DNA of 64,000 nt, taken from assembly GCA_016177765.1 (NCBI GenBank), contig JACOUP010000003.1:1-64000 (forward strand), written 5' to 3'. A model generated the notes under the pieces. The model made no database searches. It was not told the DNA's origin and saw nothing but the letters and a program-made list of their open reading frames with translations. Made by a program: the position numbers and the translations under genes. The DNA comes from Deltaproteobacteria bacterium. GTDB lineage: Bacteria; UBA10199; JACPAL01; JACOUP01. Each line of letters starts with the position of its first letter. Position 1 is the first letter of the stretch. Shown piece by piece: positions 12,501-20,302 of this stretch.

Positions 12501-13598
12501 GGTTTTCATCAACCGGTCCCCTCCGGAACCCTTTTTCAAGAGATTGATGTGGCCGTGATAGACCGGTTTGGGGGTCTCGTTTCTTCCAGGACAGAAAGAG
12601 AAGTGGTTGTTGCGGTCGTTCGCGAGCGGGCCCCTTCGATGGTCTTGGAAAAAGCCTTTACCGAAGGACCTCTTGATCCTTTGATCGTCCCTCCTTTGTG
12701 GGGCGAGAAGGATCGGACAGAACTGCATGATCTCCTCGCCTGGACCCTTCCGGACGATGAAAGGTCGGACCTGATGACCGCCTTGACGGAGGAGTTGTAC
12801 AATCCCTATTTCTTGAGGGCGGTCCGTGGTTTCTCGCGGGAACTTGTTGCCGGGACAGCGACAGAAAGGGAGAGGGCAATCCTCAGGGATAATCTCCGGC
12901 TCGCTTTTTGTTTTGCCAATCCGGAATGGGCGGTTGCCGATCTCTTTGACCGTCTCGCGCGTGGAGAAACACTGGAGCCGGTTCAGGAAATGACCCTTAA
13001 TGGACGAACGGTTCTTCGTTACCCGGCTGGATTGGAGGATTTGGAGGCCCTGGAACCGGTGGAAGAAATTCCTGAAGGACACAGGGATGATCCGAACCGC
13101 CAAAGATTGGTTTTTGACAAAAGATGGCGTCAAGGATGGCGTCGCCGGAGCCGGGTTCTGGCAGGGGAAAGTCTGCGTAAGCGTTATCCTGTTACTGATC
13201 TGGCCTCTTCGGTTAGCCTGTCGCCGGCCGATCCTGCCTTGATGATGGTGCTGGCCGAGCGGATGGGACCGGAGTACCGGGATGCGTTTGAGAGACGGCT
13301 CGTGTCACAAGCGCTTGGGACGGATCAATCTGTTGTTGGTGTCGATCTCGCCCCTCTCCCGCCATTGTTGGCCGGGGTTGATCCTTTAGCCATGGCGGCT
13401 CGTGAACTTTCCGCATTACTGGTGGATCGTTCGGCCATCCCCGGCGCCTCTTTTTCTCAAGACGTAGTTGTCGAACGGTTAACAGTGGGTGTTCGCCAGA
13501 TGACCTCTGTTGGTGAGGGTCGGCTCCTTCCGACGGAGGCTGTCAGGCGTGATGGTGAAAGAGGGAGAGATCTCCTTCGAGAAGTAAAAATCCGGTAG
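6546..13598 (+). CDS. Giant multidomain protein: HAD-like, DGQHR/ParB-like, P-loop ATPase, CheR-like methyltransferase
   Basis: A 2350-residue soluble protein with no signal peptide or membrane segment. Visible pieces in order: a Cys/Ser/Pro-rich N-terminus (MSCDPISQSCPRR); a HAD-like domain (VVLLDFNGVLD about 102, VIVLDDMEDD about 217); a Pro/Gly linker (about 285-312); a DGQHR/ParB-like motif (FVIDGQHRMATLIRA, about 617); a P-loop ATPase (GYPGTRKT about 745, where Arg replaces the usual third Gly; Walker B-like HVVVLDEAAI about 798); a class-I methyltransferase resembling CheR (ALVVGAGLDF about 1260, YDLVDFSLV about 1407); and two related segments (about 975-1150 and 1678-1860). The ATPase part and the last 100 residues resemble the next gene. 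Start ATG 6546 has AGGT 8 nt upstream. I cannot assign a function; domain calls are motif-level inference. Confidence 0.8.
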   Translation: MSCDPISQSCPRRPGETDPSDEPNASFPDRPDTGKKADSRMSLSSGGGSFELLPRADLALLQLRSGGHPQAGVVRRPTSESGGSSSGEHPVRNLKIDPSKPTVVLLDFNGVLDTTRRAVDLLSLMQADPNVSGIYLFGVYPDELVDPEELDGRWPTRAAEVREAQASARAVGRPTYQSLRGLYPKLAGDLSVAKFIPNGGEQEREFRAHGVDPSRFNVIVLDDMEDDVRFDLDDPAISDEFRAAVQVVTPRQVGKAHEIPPVESSVFEDWDELSRKLAASYEGHTAPSAPPVTPPPDPPPAGSGGGGGDELLPKLLLVRNNPVALRQLVLADLRILDTPVVDEFVRLTREDPDFHSDTAFAVIGGMRFEENFRSGGQIVLSTYFSRLGLESTVTNLSMVDPTEAATFMDPVWNRCQDIMSRGSNPDMRYYVLALTHEIVRKDLLRQQSLGDDPVLRIVALGMKDPDPTNSYLAWKILKMLDPAAARVVGRDSFTEGVSTASGESPEFGISPYVIDNDHQNLMRSNLFIQLLSGSVPETTVVSIDEVVPIHSLADYNPDPRHRKGIVDEKYAALRRIVVEEGEGADRERVIGRFFALPDVAGHEQSVKVLRLPSGRQFVIDGQHRMATLIRAAREGLIPSDWLDAVGPVERTTYQGDIPEAVIEHTLTLGVDLSWKDLFPESEGSPANRLTLSSGARYSFQLDDGRDLRFLPPDTEDKGLAEYRGQEVGRIVAAFRDNTANLVTLTGYPGTRKTRTSVTELESALDAAGFSSLHWEFKNLVRLVDHEGVQAQHWLVPPHVVVLDEAAIPKEQWGRTGPVAKVIGRYLAAGGRIILMGAGGNTTPETQVEEMGWVQQAKGVRLLNVPFDVKPLNSHQARDLLTEGTLLSGADKEAYTDLVLRYLPPYLRPVKHFSLRPPDFNRATPIHSFSEARDYFYGLMRDPKNRSGWARSGITVTTLPEDIPAAEAMVALREGERPLLVGNRLIAENFQTWGDFRRLVATAKEAGVENDLVGRVLGQIEMDPSMAVVEGGSPQTPQQVLHALAHADNPSARAQAYGNVHGLVVAVMTSLADVPNLGDSFTTPKDLADGIDAPLPGTLVVAELFAGEPEAVKSAYRARTTTRRLWEEVESSVGAPLRRLFEETEQASVDLRDVDGAMLVRAFTVVQGKNRALAAANPPPPPEESADVVATRALFRDLPVETGVRYPILSATEREDLTAHLAQLDRPFRSGSSEHHTSFGRHWKSFLAAAAQWGPESRTGRVRALVVGAGLDFPINEAVPFMSHVAGYRPLLQERKEAINVLELAALMANHGLDYAIDVVDPNGEVEAYFRALAAVESHRFLVADHAGVSRDYIQTVFGPQARDVTAEHLGRLPQGATVVYEVRLPREVLDRIHFHRRSVLEPLPGTGYDLVDFSLVKPHLRREIQAGEGGQVLGATLLDTAERNLVLNLNQGGTVVTDAFEEKKAGSHGFSVLRDYGSDERVLRLTHPRQKVSCLVRDRSGPFQAAIVSPHPSRSSPVPGPLLLGSDPVPWALSALDAAPTEEARAFLYSRLAFELLTVQSRLDHFFLGGLDRFPETEILDDLEKSLPIVRAVAERYAREPASLKNRVTWEEPDFERRIQLVWDPAYLEMALFLPIAVLLDRPISDPRDLEGLDRATWVRVIREVREARRQTHEALMREGFTVALNGHFQLRAGSLERWSDLGRLVTLAREHGADPLSRLLAQIDIPRPPSVEGTAGHPWQFIWRLQHGGEVRSLFANRLDVYDDVQSHPATVRQLIQVIQRRGSLDNEDIESMAPIIADGVERGLALAVIYAAESPAFRQAYVAHREGEPVFFERETLERYVLAPLRELLGYEEGSDLSGLTAEEVATGLRRYAGLSSLPPVVDRRPEERDAEVARRLNHYLDQWNRGPRRAMTVRALKAALRGSPAGLEIKIRAIDVDEAWETVVLPILEQRAPTLLGERAPRSMKQEAVRVGTEVVVARWLDGFHQPVPSGTLFQEIDVAVIDRFGGLVSSRTEREVVVAVVRERAPSMVLEKAFTEGPLDPLIVPPLWGEKDRTELHDLLAWTLPDDERSDLMTALTEELYNPYFLRAVRGFSRELVAGTATERERAILRDNLRLAFCFANPEWAVADLFDRLARGETLEPVQEMTLNGRTVLRYPAGLEDLEALEPVEEIPEGHRDDPNRQRLVFDKRWRQGWRRRSRVLAGESLRKRYPVTDLASSVSLSPADPALMMVLAERMGPEYRDAFERRLVSQALGTDQSVVGVDLAPLPPLLAGVDPLAMAARELSALLVDRSAIPGASFSQDVVVERLTVGVRQMTSVGEGRLLPTEAVRRDGERGRDLLREVKIR

Positions 13599-13606
13599 AA
13601 AGAGCA

Positions 13607-14935
13607 ATGTCCCAATGCAATCCAGTTAATTCCTGTTGTCCCAGAGTGGCCTTGCCTCCCAGCAGTTCCGACGATTCTTCTGCATCACCAGCTTCATCGG
13701 CTCCCGATTCATTCTCATCCGAACCGGCCCCTGATGCCCAACTTGTCAAGGTGATGGGTGGGGGAGGAAGCGGTGGTCCTGAAAATCCGAATCGTCTCTT
13801 CCGACTCGTCTCCGGTTTGGAGTACCGGTTCGTTTCTCAGGATGGAGGGGAGCTGGAGTCAATCCCTGCCGACCCGGAACCGGTCTCTTTGGACGATCAC
13901 CGTCAGGGTGAAAGAGAAGAAATTTTGCGTCTCCTGGATCAGGGTTCTTCGATTGTTGCCGCCCTCGGTTTTCCGGGGGTGGGGAAGACGGTTGTGGCGC
14001 GGTACCAGATTGCCCCGCGTTTGAAAGGACAGGGTCAGGCGATAGGCCTTATTGATCTTGATGAGTTGAGTGCAGAAGGTACGATTCCGGATCATTTCTC
14101 TGTTCCGCGGCACCGGGGAGTTCTGATTATCGACGAGGCGGTGATTGACCCGAAGGATTGGGAGGATTACGGCGATTTTGCCTCCGGCCTCAGGACATTT
14201 GTGGAGGATGGGGGAAAGATCATCCTGATGGGGGCGAACGGTTACTGGTCCCCGGCAAGACAACAGGAATGGCTCGGCTGGGTCGAAAGGGATGTCGGGA
14301 TCCGGCCGGCCTTCGTGACCTTCAAAATCAAACCATTGAATACCGGGCAGGCGGCCGAATGGCTGGTTCTACCTCATTCGCCGATGACCCCTTCCGATCG
14401 GCGTCGCTATGCGGAACTGGTTCTGCGGTGGGTCCCCCCGCATCGGCGTCTTTTGACCGATTTTATCCTTCCGATCAAGATTGCCTCTTATGAAGAAGCG
14501 TCCCGGTTTTTTCAAAAAACCTATACGGGAATGGATTTCAGGGAGTTTTTGGCGGAAAACGGGATTCATGCCGATTCGGTTCCTCCGTTTAACGAGCCGT
14601 CTGGCAACCCCTCCAGTCCGCCTCCTGTGGAGGGGACCTCCTCGGTACCGGGTACACCCTCAACTCCCTCAATAGCAACGCCTTTTGCCGATCCGTCGGT
14701 GGTGTTACCCCTCGCAGTGATGATGGGGCGGCCGGAGTATGAGGTCGCGGCCCGAGAGCTCTCCGTCTTGCTCACTGATCAAGGGGCAGGAGATCCTTTT
14801 TCTGTGGCGGTGGTGATCGACCGGTTGACTGCAGGGGCGGGCCGGCTTTCTTCTCCCAGGTTTGGCGAGAGACGACTGGTCGAGATCGACCGGGCCCCTG
14901 AAAGGGCAGAGACCCTTCGCCTCCTGGCCCCTTAA
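13607..14935 (+). CDS. P-loop ATPase, paralogue of the giant protein's ATPase module
   Basis: A 442-residue protein that begins 9 nt after the giant gene's stop, so the two are probably co-transcribed. Walker A is canonical (GFPGVGKT, about residue 120) and Walker B is GVLIIDEAV (about 170), followed by GGKIILMGANG, which matches GGRIILMGAGG in the giant. Similarity covers the region from SGLEYRF before the P-loop to KIKPLN after it, and a C-terminal segment (AARELSVLLTDQ; the giant has AARELSALLVDR). The N-terminus MSQCNPVNSCCPR resembles the giant's first residues, so they may share a targeting or binding tag. It looks like a compact version with the HAD, ParB-like and methyltransferase parts absent. 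Function unknown. Confidence 0.85.
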   Translation: MSQCNPVNSCCPRVALPPSSSDDSSASPASSAPDSFSSEPAPDAQLVKVMGGGGSGGPENPNRLFRLVSGLEYRFVSQDGGELESIPADPEPVSLDDHRQGEREEILRLLDQGSSIVAALGFPGVGKTVVARYQIAPRLKGQGQAIGLIDLDELSAEGTIPDHFSVPRHRGVLIIDEAVIDPKDWEDYGDFASGLRTFVEDGGKIILMGANGYWSPARQQEWLGWVERDVGIRPAFVTFKIKPLNTGQAAEWLVLPHSPMTPSDRRRYAELVLRWVPPHRRLLTDFILPIKIASYEEASRFFQKTYTGMDFREFLAENGIHADSVPPFNEPSGNPSSPPPVEGTSSVPGTPSTPSIATPFADPSVVLPLAVMMGRPEYEVAARELSVLLTDQGAGDPFSVAVVIDRLTAGAGRLSSPRFGERRLVEIDRAPERAETLRLLAP

Positions 14936-14940
14936 GAGTC

Positions 14941-15330
14941 CTAAACCAGCCCGGCCGCCTTCTTGTTATCTTTTGTATTAAAGATACCGTGGGCTGTCGA
15001 GGCTGTCTCTCCGGTGGAGCAGTAGCAATAATTCACATCGATGCCGGCCCCGGCCAGTCTTTGAGAGGCCTCGGCGAGCGACCCGACCCGGAAGGCGAGG
15101 TCCGCCATAACAACCTCATTTTCCTCCACCTGGAAGCCGGCCTTTTCCAGCGCCTCTTTCGCCCTGGTGTTGTTGGCGGTCACAATGTGGAAGACCGCAT
15201 CCTGTTTTTCACCCCAGGCACAGGCCGCCTCAATGTTGACGTTGGCCTCCTTGATCGCCCCACAGGCCTTGGCAAAGGTGCCGACCTTGTTGGGGCAATG
15301 GGCCGAGAGCTCCTTGACGATCTTGGCCAT
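14941..15330 (-). CDS. Two-ACT-domain protein
   Basis: About 129 residues made of two ACT folds: KELSAHCPNKVGTFAKACGAIKEANVNIEAACAW, then a second unit with MADLAFRVGSLAEASQRLAGAGIDVNYCY. ACT domains bind amino acids or other small ligands; stand-alone double-ACT proteins are usually regulators with unknown partners. ATG 15330 is preceded by AAGGAGGTG at ideal spacing; an upstream GTG at 15336 lies inside that ribosome-binding site and was rejected. It is convergent with the ATPase gene (5 bp apart) and is a housekeeping-like interruption of the giant-protein locus. Confidence 0.88.
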   Translation of the reverse strand: MAKIVKELSAHCPNKVGTFAKACGAIKEANVNIEAACAWGEKQDAVFHIVTANNTRAKEALEKAGFQVEENEVVMADLAFRVGSLAEASQRLAGAGIDVNYCYCSTGETASTAHGIFNTKDNKKAAGLV

Positions 15331-15433
15331 AAACACCTCCTTTATAGATAAGGCGGCTTCTACTCCTTTTTATCAGTTTGGCAATCCTTTTTTGTCAGCA
15401 GATAAAATACTTAAAAATCAATTGGTTATAAGC

Positions 15434-15470
15434 GTACCTGGCACAAAAGGGCCTGCTGGTGCCAGGCACC
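15434..15470. repeat. REP-like palindrome, GTGCC variant
   Basis: GTACCTGGCAC (15434-15444) pairs with GTGCCAGGCACC (about 15459-15470). It is the same family as 6447-6483 and lies upstream of the 1534-residue gene, so palindromes of this type mark both ends of the first giant-gene segment. Confidence 0.65.
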
Positions 15471-15548
15471 AAATTATCCACTTTATTCAATTATTACAGC
15501 AACTAGTTATATTAACTATCGATAATAGAAAGAGAATTTTATATTGCT

Positions 15549-18500
15549 ATGGGGGACCCCAGAGATCCAAAAATTGGTTTGGGAGGCAGACCGACTCCCT
15601 TCGTTCCTGCCGATTTCACACCCGATGTCGGTCAAGACGGGCCTGCCTCGCCTGAGGCGACGCAAGACGGGCCGGTTTGTTCTGATGGGGCGGAAGAGGC
15701 CACTGTTGCGACCACTTTTGGGCGCTCTCATTTTACACGGGAACCTCCACTCGCTCCGGTTATAGGACTCGTTACCCCCCGTTTTTCAGGAACCGTTCCG
15801 AGACAGGTGACAGCGATTGCCAATCCCTCCGGTGAAGCAGAATCACTCAACCGACGTCTTGCTGCGTCCCGCGAGGTGATGCTTCGTTTCCAGCTGGACA
15901 GTTTCCGCGGCGCCTTTAGCCCGGAAAATATCCGTCTGGTGGCGAACCTCCTTGTCCAGACCCGCTATTTTGACCAGGAGTCTACCACCGATCAAGCGAT
16001 GGCGGTCCATACTGAGGTGGAGAAGGGAGGGGCCGTCGGTTTTGCCCGGTTTATTGACGAAATCCTGGAAGACAACCGGGTGATCCACCGGATCGCCGCC
16101 GACAAGGATACCCGACTGTTTCTTTCCCTGGTTCCTTGGACCCCGTCAAACGGACTGATCCTCGCCTCTCCGTTCAACAGTTCCCCAGTTCCGGAAAAGG
16201 CCCAGGAGGGAGTCTTTGATTCCGTTGTTGGGAGATTCACCGCCGGACCGGGAGAGATAGAAACAGAAACGGATGGCAAGGTTCGGGAGAGGGTTCGTCG
16301 ATGGTTTGAATATAACCGGTTCCGTTTTGGGAGCGGGCTTGCGGTTTGGCTCCTCCGTCACCTCCCCGACTACTATGGAGCTCGCTACTTTGTCAGCGAC
16401 CCGGAGCTGGAGGAGAAACTCCTCCCGGCCCGGCGATTTCAGATGCTGGCGGTCAGCCTGGAGCTGATGGCCGGAGAGATCTATGCCACCAAATTTCCGG
16501 AGGCGGAAAGGGTGGCCCCCGTTGTCGGGATTGAAGCCCATCCTGCCTTCAAACCGGCCGACCCTTCCTTGGTAACCGTTACCGATGAAATAGATCCTGA
16601 AGAAGCCGGCATTGTGGATGGTTCCATTGATCCGGGGGATCAGGAAAGGGTCCATTTTGCCCGTGTCCTGATGCTCCGGGCGCATCTGATGGATATCCGT
16701 GATAACCCGACGCCGGGAAATATCGTGCTGGTGGCTGAACTGGTCGGGGCCCAGCGGCTGGTCGAAATGACCGGTGCGGGGGCGGTTTACCGGCCTCAAT
16801 TCATTTTTGAAAAATCAATAGAGGTGGAGGTGAGGCAGGCGGCGGAGAAGGGAAAATTTGGGGAGATTGTTGACGCCCTGGCGAAAGATCCGGCATTTCT
16901 GGCGGTGGCGGCGCAATCGGGGGATTATGCCCGTTTCGTGCCGTGGGCGCCGAGACGTCCCTTGGAACTGCTTGACTCTCCGTTCGGAATCCCACCGATT
17001 GATGATGCCGACGAGATTGATGAGATGCTCCGGAGTGTGAAACACGACCTGGTCGAAAGAACCGGGATGAGGGAATCGGTTGTCCAGGAGTGGCTCGACC
17101 GGTGGATTGCGGAAACGACTGCCAAGATCGGTATCAATGCCATGCTGGACGTGGTGATCAATCTGCCGGATGTTTATGCCTACCGGCAGGGGGATATCAC
17201 CCTTGCCGAAGAGGTACATGAGGCGGAAGGTGTGCTGAATTACCCTCCGGTCCTCCGGGTTCTGGATCAGGCGGTTTCTGATCTGAGGCAGATGAAGGAG
17301 CGGGGGCGTCTGGTTGGGGATCGTCACCGTGCCTTTTGGAAGAAACCAGTAGCACCGGTGGCTGTTTCCAAAGGGGTCGTCGGTTCAGTCTCGCGCGGTG
17401 TGAAAACCTATTATGCCGATCATCCTCCTTGGACCGAGGAAGTTCTCGGACGTCTGAAAGAGGCTCGGGAGGCGATGGTCCGCGCCCAGCTCTCTATTAA
17501 CGGTTCACCGGTTGATGAAGCGTTGGTGGCTCAAACCGCGGCCGATCAGAAAATGTTTACGACCCTCGTCCCTTGGGCCGAATCCGATAACATTATTCTG
17601 AATTCCCCTTTCGGTGTCGCTGTGGAAGCAGATATCGAAGCGGAAAGGTACAACGCCGCTTTGGAATCTTTGGCGGAGCCGGAAGGGGAAGTCTCCGTGT
17701 CGGTGCGCAACTGGTTTTCTGGCTGGTACCACGACGCCCGGGTCCGTTTGGGTCCCGGCGCCGCTCTGGCGGTGGCCGAGGTGGTCAGAGAGACCTACCG
17801 GGCCGCATTGGATCCTGAGACAGATCCATTCTGGATTGAATCCCTGAAAGAAGGGCTTGTTTATGCCGTCCTTTCCAGCGAGCTGAACAGGGCCGTCCGT
17901 CAGTATGCCCAAGCTGTGATGGGGGTAGGAGATGAGAAAGTTTCAGTTGTTGTCCCTCTTTCGCCGGGAAGGGCGAGAGAAATTCGTTCTCCCCTGGTTC
18001 GATCAGGGGTCAGTGCCGACCCACGAACCGGGTCATTGGGGCCTTCGCGCCGGGAGATAACCCCTCCACCGGATGACGGGGGCGATTTTACACCGGTCGC
18101 GCGCGGGGCTCTTCCAGCCTTGGCAGTTCCCTCTCAATGGCGTCCCGGTGGTTTGCATCGGTCAATGCCCCGCCTGGAGAGGGAAAGTTCTGGACCGAGA
18201 CCGGGGGTTGGCCGCAGTATCAGTCATCCGGCACGACGACCGGCCGGCCTTGCCGGCAACCGTCGGCGGCTTCCCCGTGCGGGAGGAATTTCCGGAGGCG
18301 GGGGGGACAGGCCGTCCTCACCGGGGGTTGTTGCGAGAGAGATCCTCCTGGTGATCCGTTCCACCCCGGAACCGACCGGTTCCATGCCGGGCGACAGGCA
18401 GGAAACCGTGAGACGCTCCTTTGATTCTTTCGACCGGGCCATCGCGACCAACCTGGGGACACCGTTGGACCGGACGGTGAGACAAGAAGCGGCCAGACTG

Positions 18501-20153
18501 ATTCTTAACAAGGTTGTTCGTATCGTCCGTCCTTACGTTTTGAGCCAAAGAGGTGTTATTGAAAACCTGGGTCGTTTGGTAGCGATCGAGATTGGGATCC
18601 TGGGGGGTCAAGACCTTGCGACTTTGGCCCATTGTGGCGTCTTGAGAAAGATTTCAGCGTCGGAGATACTGCGCTTGAGGGAGCAATACGGTTCCATTAT
18701 CCTGAACATTGCGATTCGGGAACCGGATCCCCATCAAATCAAGAAGAGGGCGGCGGAACTCAAAGGGGCCCGCGAAGCGGCAGAGGCCTACGTCAGGAGT
18801 ATTGAAGGGGGGCGGTACGGTTTTATTGCCAGGTCAATCGCCAGCGGCGCCTTCGGCTCGCCGGATCCTGTTACCCGTGCCGAACAACTCCTGAAAAATT
18901 ACCAGGCGGTCTTGACCTTTGTTCGTCGTCGCGGCGCCCAGTTTGTAGGATTCGAGGAAACCATGGCCCAGTCGTCTTTTATTGCTGAAGACGAAGAGGC
19001 AGCGGTGGCCAAGGCGGGGCGTTCACTCAACCGTTATCAGTATGCCGAGCGGTTTGTAGAAAGGTACCGTGGCGGTTCATATGCCCACCTCAAGGGGACA
19101 CTGGCCGGTCTTTGCATCATGGTTGCTGGCGAGAAAAAGGCAACGGCCAGACTGCAATGGAAGGAAGACAAGAGACGGATCCGTCAGGTGATCAAGGCGT
19201 ATCTGGAGGCGTATGACTCTGCTTTAAGGTTTGCCACGAACTATCGTTCCCGGCGTTATGAACATATCGCCCCGACGGCGGCAAAGGAGGCGATGACTGC
19301 GGGATCGGTCAAAAATCCGGCCGGTCTTAAAGAGGCGGCGGTCAGAAGGACTCATGCCTTCTTGAGGGGGTATGATCGGGTCTTGACCTTTGCCAAGAGG
19401 TATAAGGGGGGGCGGGATAGGCAAACGGCGCAGTCGGTGGCCGACAAGTCTTTTTCTTTCAGGGATCCGATTGGGGCGGCGCGGAAGATGTTGGATAATT
19501 ATGATGCCGTTTATCGGTGGGCCTGGGAGAATGGCTGGCAGACTTACGCCGGCACGATTGCGGGAAACTGCCTGACCGAACGGAATGAGGGGGCGGCAAT
19601 CACCAAGGCAGGACGGATCGCCTCCACTTTTGACAAGGGAGATTGGCCTGGTCCTGATGGCCCTCCCAATCGCCGGCGTCGGGGAGGGAGGGGCCGAAGA
19701 GCGGACCATGGTTTTGTTGGCGGGGGCCGGGGTTTGGGTCAGGATCGGAGGAGAGGGGAGGGGCCGCAGGCCTTGGGTGGTTCTTCCGGGGTTGTTTCTT
19801 ACCCCACATTTGGCGCCGTTTGTCTTGAACCAACCCCTTCGATCAGCACTGCCGAATTGGCTTTTCCTGATGAGCCGATTGCCGGGGTTATCGATCTTCT
19901 TCCCCCTGAAGATCGCGTCATTGTGGAGCAGGCTTCTGATCCTCGGGCGGCGGTGACCCGCTTTTTGGAGGAGAGGGGGATTCCGTTCGAGACGATCGGA
20001 CTTGAGGGGGCAAGAGTTTTACTTCTGGAACAGGTTCGTGGCGAACCGTTTCACCCCGGCCTTGGCTTGGAACGAGGGGCCCGCGAACTCCGCGGCGAAA
20101 CCACCCGGGGCGCCGAGCTGGGGCGTGTTCTGCAGTTCCCCCTCATTCCTTAG
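15549..20153 (+). CDS. 1534-residue repeat protein of unknown function
   Basis: A long soluble protein with no signal peptide. The N-terminal half holds three diverged copies of a roughly 200-280-residue unit, each with an (L/F)VPWxP/E...L.SPF signature (about residues 193, 462 and 673) preceded by a helical AR/SR.vM.R.qL segment. A low-complexity linker follows (about 835-935; GC-rich, Arg/Gly/Pro). The C-terminal half (about 1078-1335) has six copies of a roughly 50-60-residue helical unit of the form .F...Y.GG.Y..IA.t.A. A second Gly/Arg linker leads to a small terminal domain. I recognise no enzyme motif. The start (ATG 15549) has only a weak AGAGAA upstream. The unusual linkers could hide a frameshift, but the frame stays open on both sides. 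Confidence 0.72.
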   Translation: MGDPRDPKIGLGGRPTPFVPADFTPDVGQDGPASPEATQDGPVCSDGAEEATVATTFGRSHFTREPPLAPVIGLVTPRFSGTVPRQVTAIANPSGEAESLNRRLAASREVMLRFQLDSFRGAFSPENIRLVANLLVQTRYFDQESTTDQAMAVHTEVEKGGAVGFARFIDEILEDNRVIHRIAADKDTRLFLSLVPWTPSNGLILASPFNSSPVPEKAQEGVFDSVVGRFTAGPGEIETETDGKVRERVRRWFEYNRFRFGSGLAVWLLRHLPDYYGARYFVSDPELEEKLLPARRFQMLAVSLELMAGEIYATKFPEAERVAPVVGIEAHPAFKPADPSLVTVTDEIDPEEAGIVDGSIDPGDQERVHFARVLMLRAHLMDIRDNPTPGNIVLVAELVGAQRLVEMTGAGAVYRPQFIFEKSIEVEVRQAAEKGKFGEIVDALAKDPAFLAVAAQSGDYARFVPWAPRRPLELLDSPFGIPPIDDADEIDEMLRSVKHDLVERTGMRESVVQEWLDRWIAETTAKIGINAMLDVVINLPDVYAYRQGDITLAEEVHEAEGVLNYPPVLRVLDQAVSDLRQMKERGRLVGDRHRAFWKKPVAPVAVSKGVVGSVSRGVKTYYADHPPWTEEVLGRLKEAREAMVRAQLSINGSPVDEALVAQTAADQKMFTTLVPWAESDNIILNSPFGVAVEADIEAERYNAALESLAEPEGEVSVSVRNWFSGWYHDARVRLGPGAALAVAEVVRETYRAALDPETDPFWIESLKEGLVYAVLSSELNRAVRQYAQAVMGVGDEKVSVVVPLSPGRAREIRSPLVRSGVSADPRTGSLGPSRREITPPPDDGGDFTPVARGALPALAVPSQWRPGGLHRSMPRLERESSGPRPGVGRSISHPARRPAGLAGNRRRLPRAGGISGGGGDRPSSPGVVAREILLVIRSTPEPTGSMPGDRQETVRRSFDSFDRAIATNLGTPLDRTVRQEAARLILNKVVRIVRPYVLSQRGVIENLGRLVAIEIGILGGQDLATLAHCGVLRKISASEILRLREQYGSIILNIAIREPDPHQIKKRAAELKGAREAAEAYVRSIEGGRYGFIARSIASGAFGSPDPVTRAEQLLKNYQAVLTFVRRRGAQFVGFEETMAQSSFIAEDEEAAVAKAGRSLNRYQYAERFVERYRGGSYAHLKGTLAGLCIMVAGEKKATARLQWKEDKRRIRQVIKAYLEAYDSALRFATNYRSRRYEHIAPTAAKEAMTAGSVKNPAGLKEAAVRRTHAFLRGYDRVLTFAKRYKGGRDRQTAQSVADKSFSFRDPIGAARKMLDNYDAVYRWAWENGWQTYAGTIAGNCLTERNEGAAITKAGRIASTFDKGDWPGPDGPPNRRRRGGRGRRADHGFVGGGRGLGQDRRRGEGPQALGGSSGVVSYPTFGAVCLEPTPSISTAELAFPDEPIAGVIDLLPPEDRVIVEQASDPRAAVTRFLEERGIPFETIGLEGARVLLLEQVRGEPFHPGLGLERGARELRGETTRGAELGRVLQFPLIP

Positions 20154-20195
20154 AAAAGGTACCGGGTACCTTTTGGCCGAAAGGTGCCAGGTACC
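20154..20195. repeat. REP pair upstream of the RAYT gene
   Basis: The palindrome AAAAGGTACCGGGTACCTTTT (20154-20174) is followed in inverted orientation by AAGGTGCCAGGTACC. The element begins at the stop codon of the 1534-residue gene. A shorter GGTACGAAATTCGTACC palindrome (about 20200-20216) follows. The same GGTACC units flank the RAYT gene on its other side. Confidence 0.8.
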
Positions 20196-20302
20196 GAATG
20201 GTACGAAATTCGTACCCACAGTTTCAAAATCGAACGGTTCAGTCAGCCTATTAGAAATTATGGGGTCCTGTATGTGGCACGTTATTTGCTTTGATATGGG
20301 GC

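Noticed and set aside
12333-13133. Long antisense frame within the giant gene
   Set aside because: No ribosome-binding site or recognisable domain; the sense strand is a continuous domain-bearing frame.
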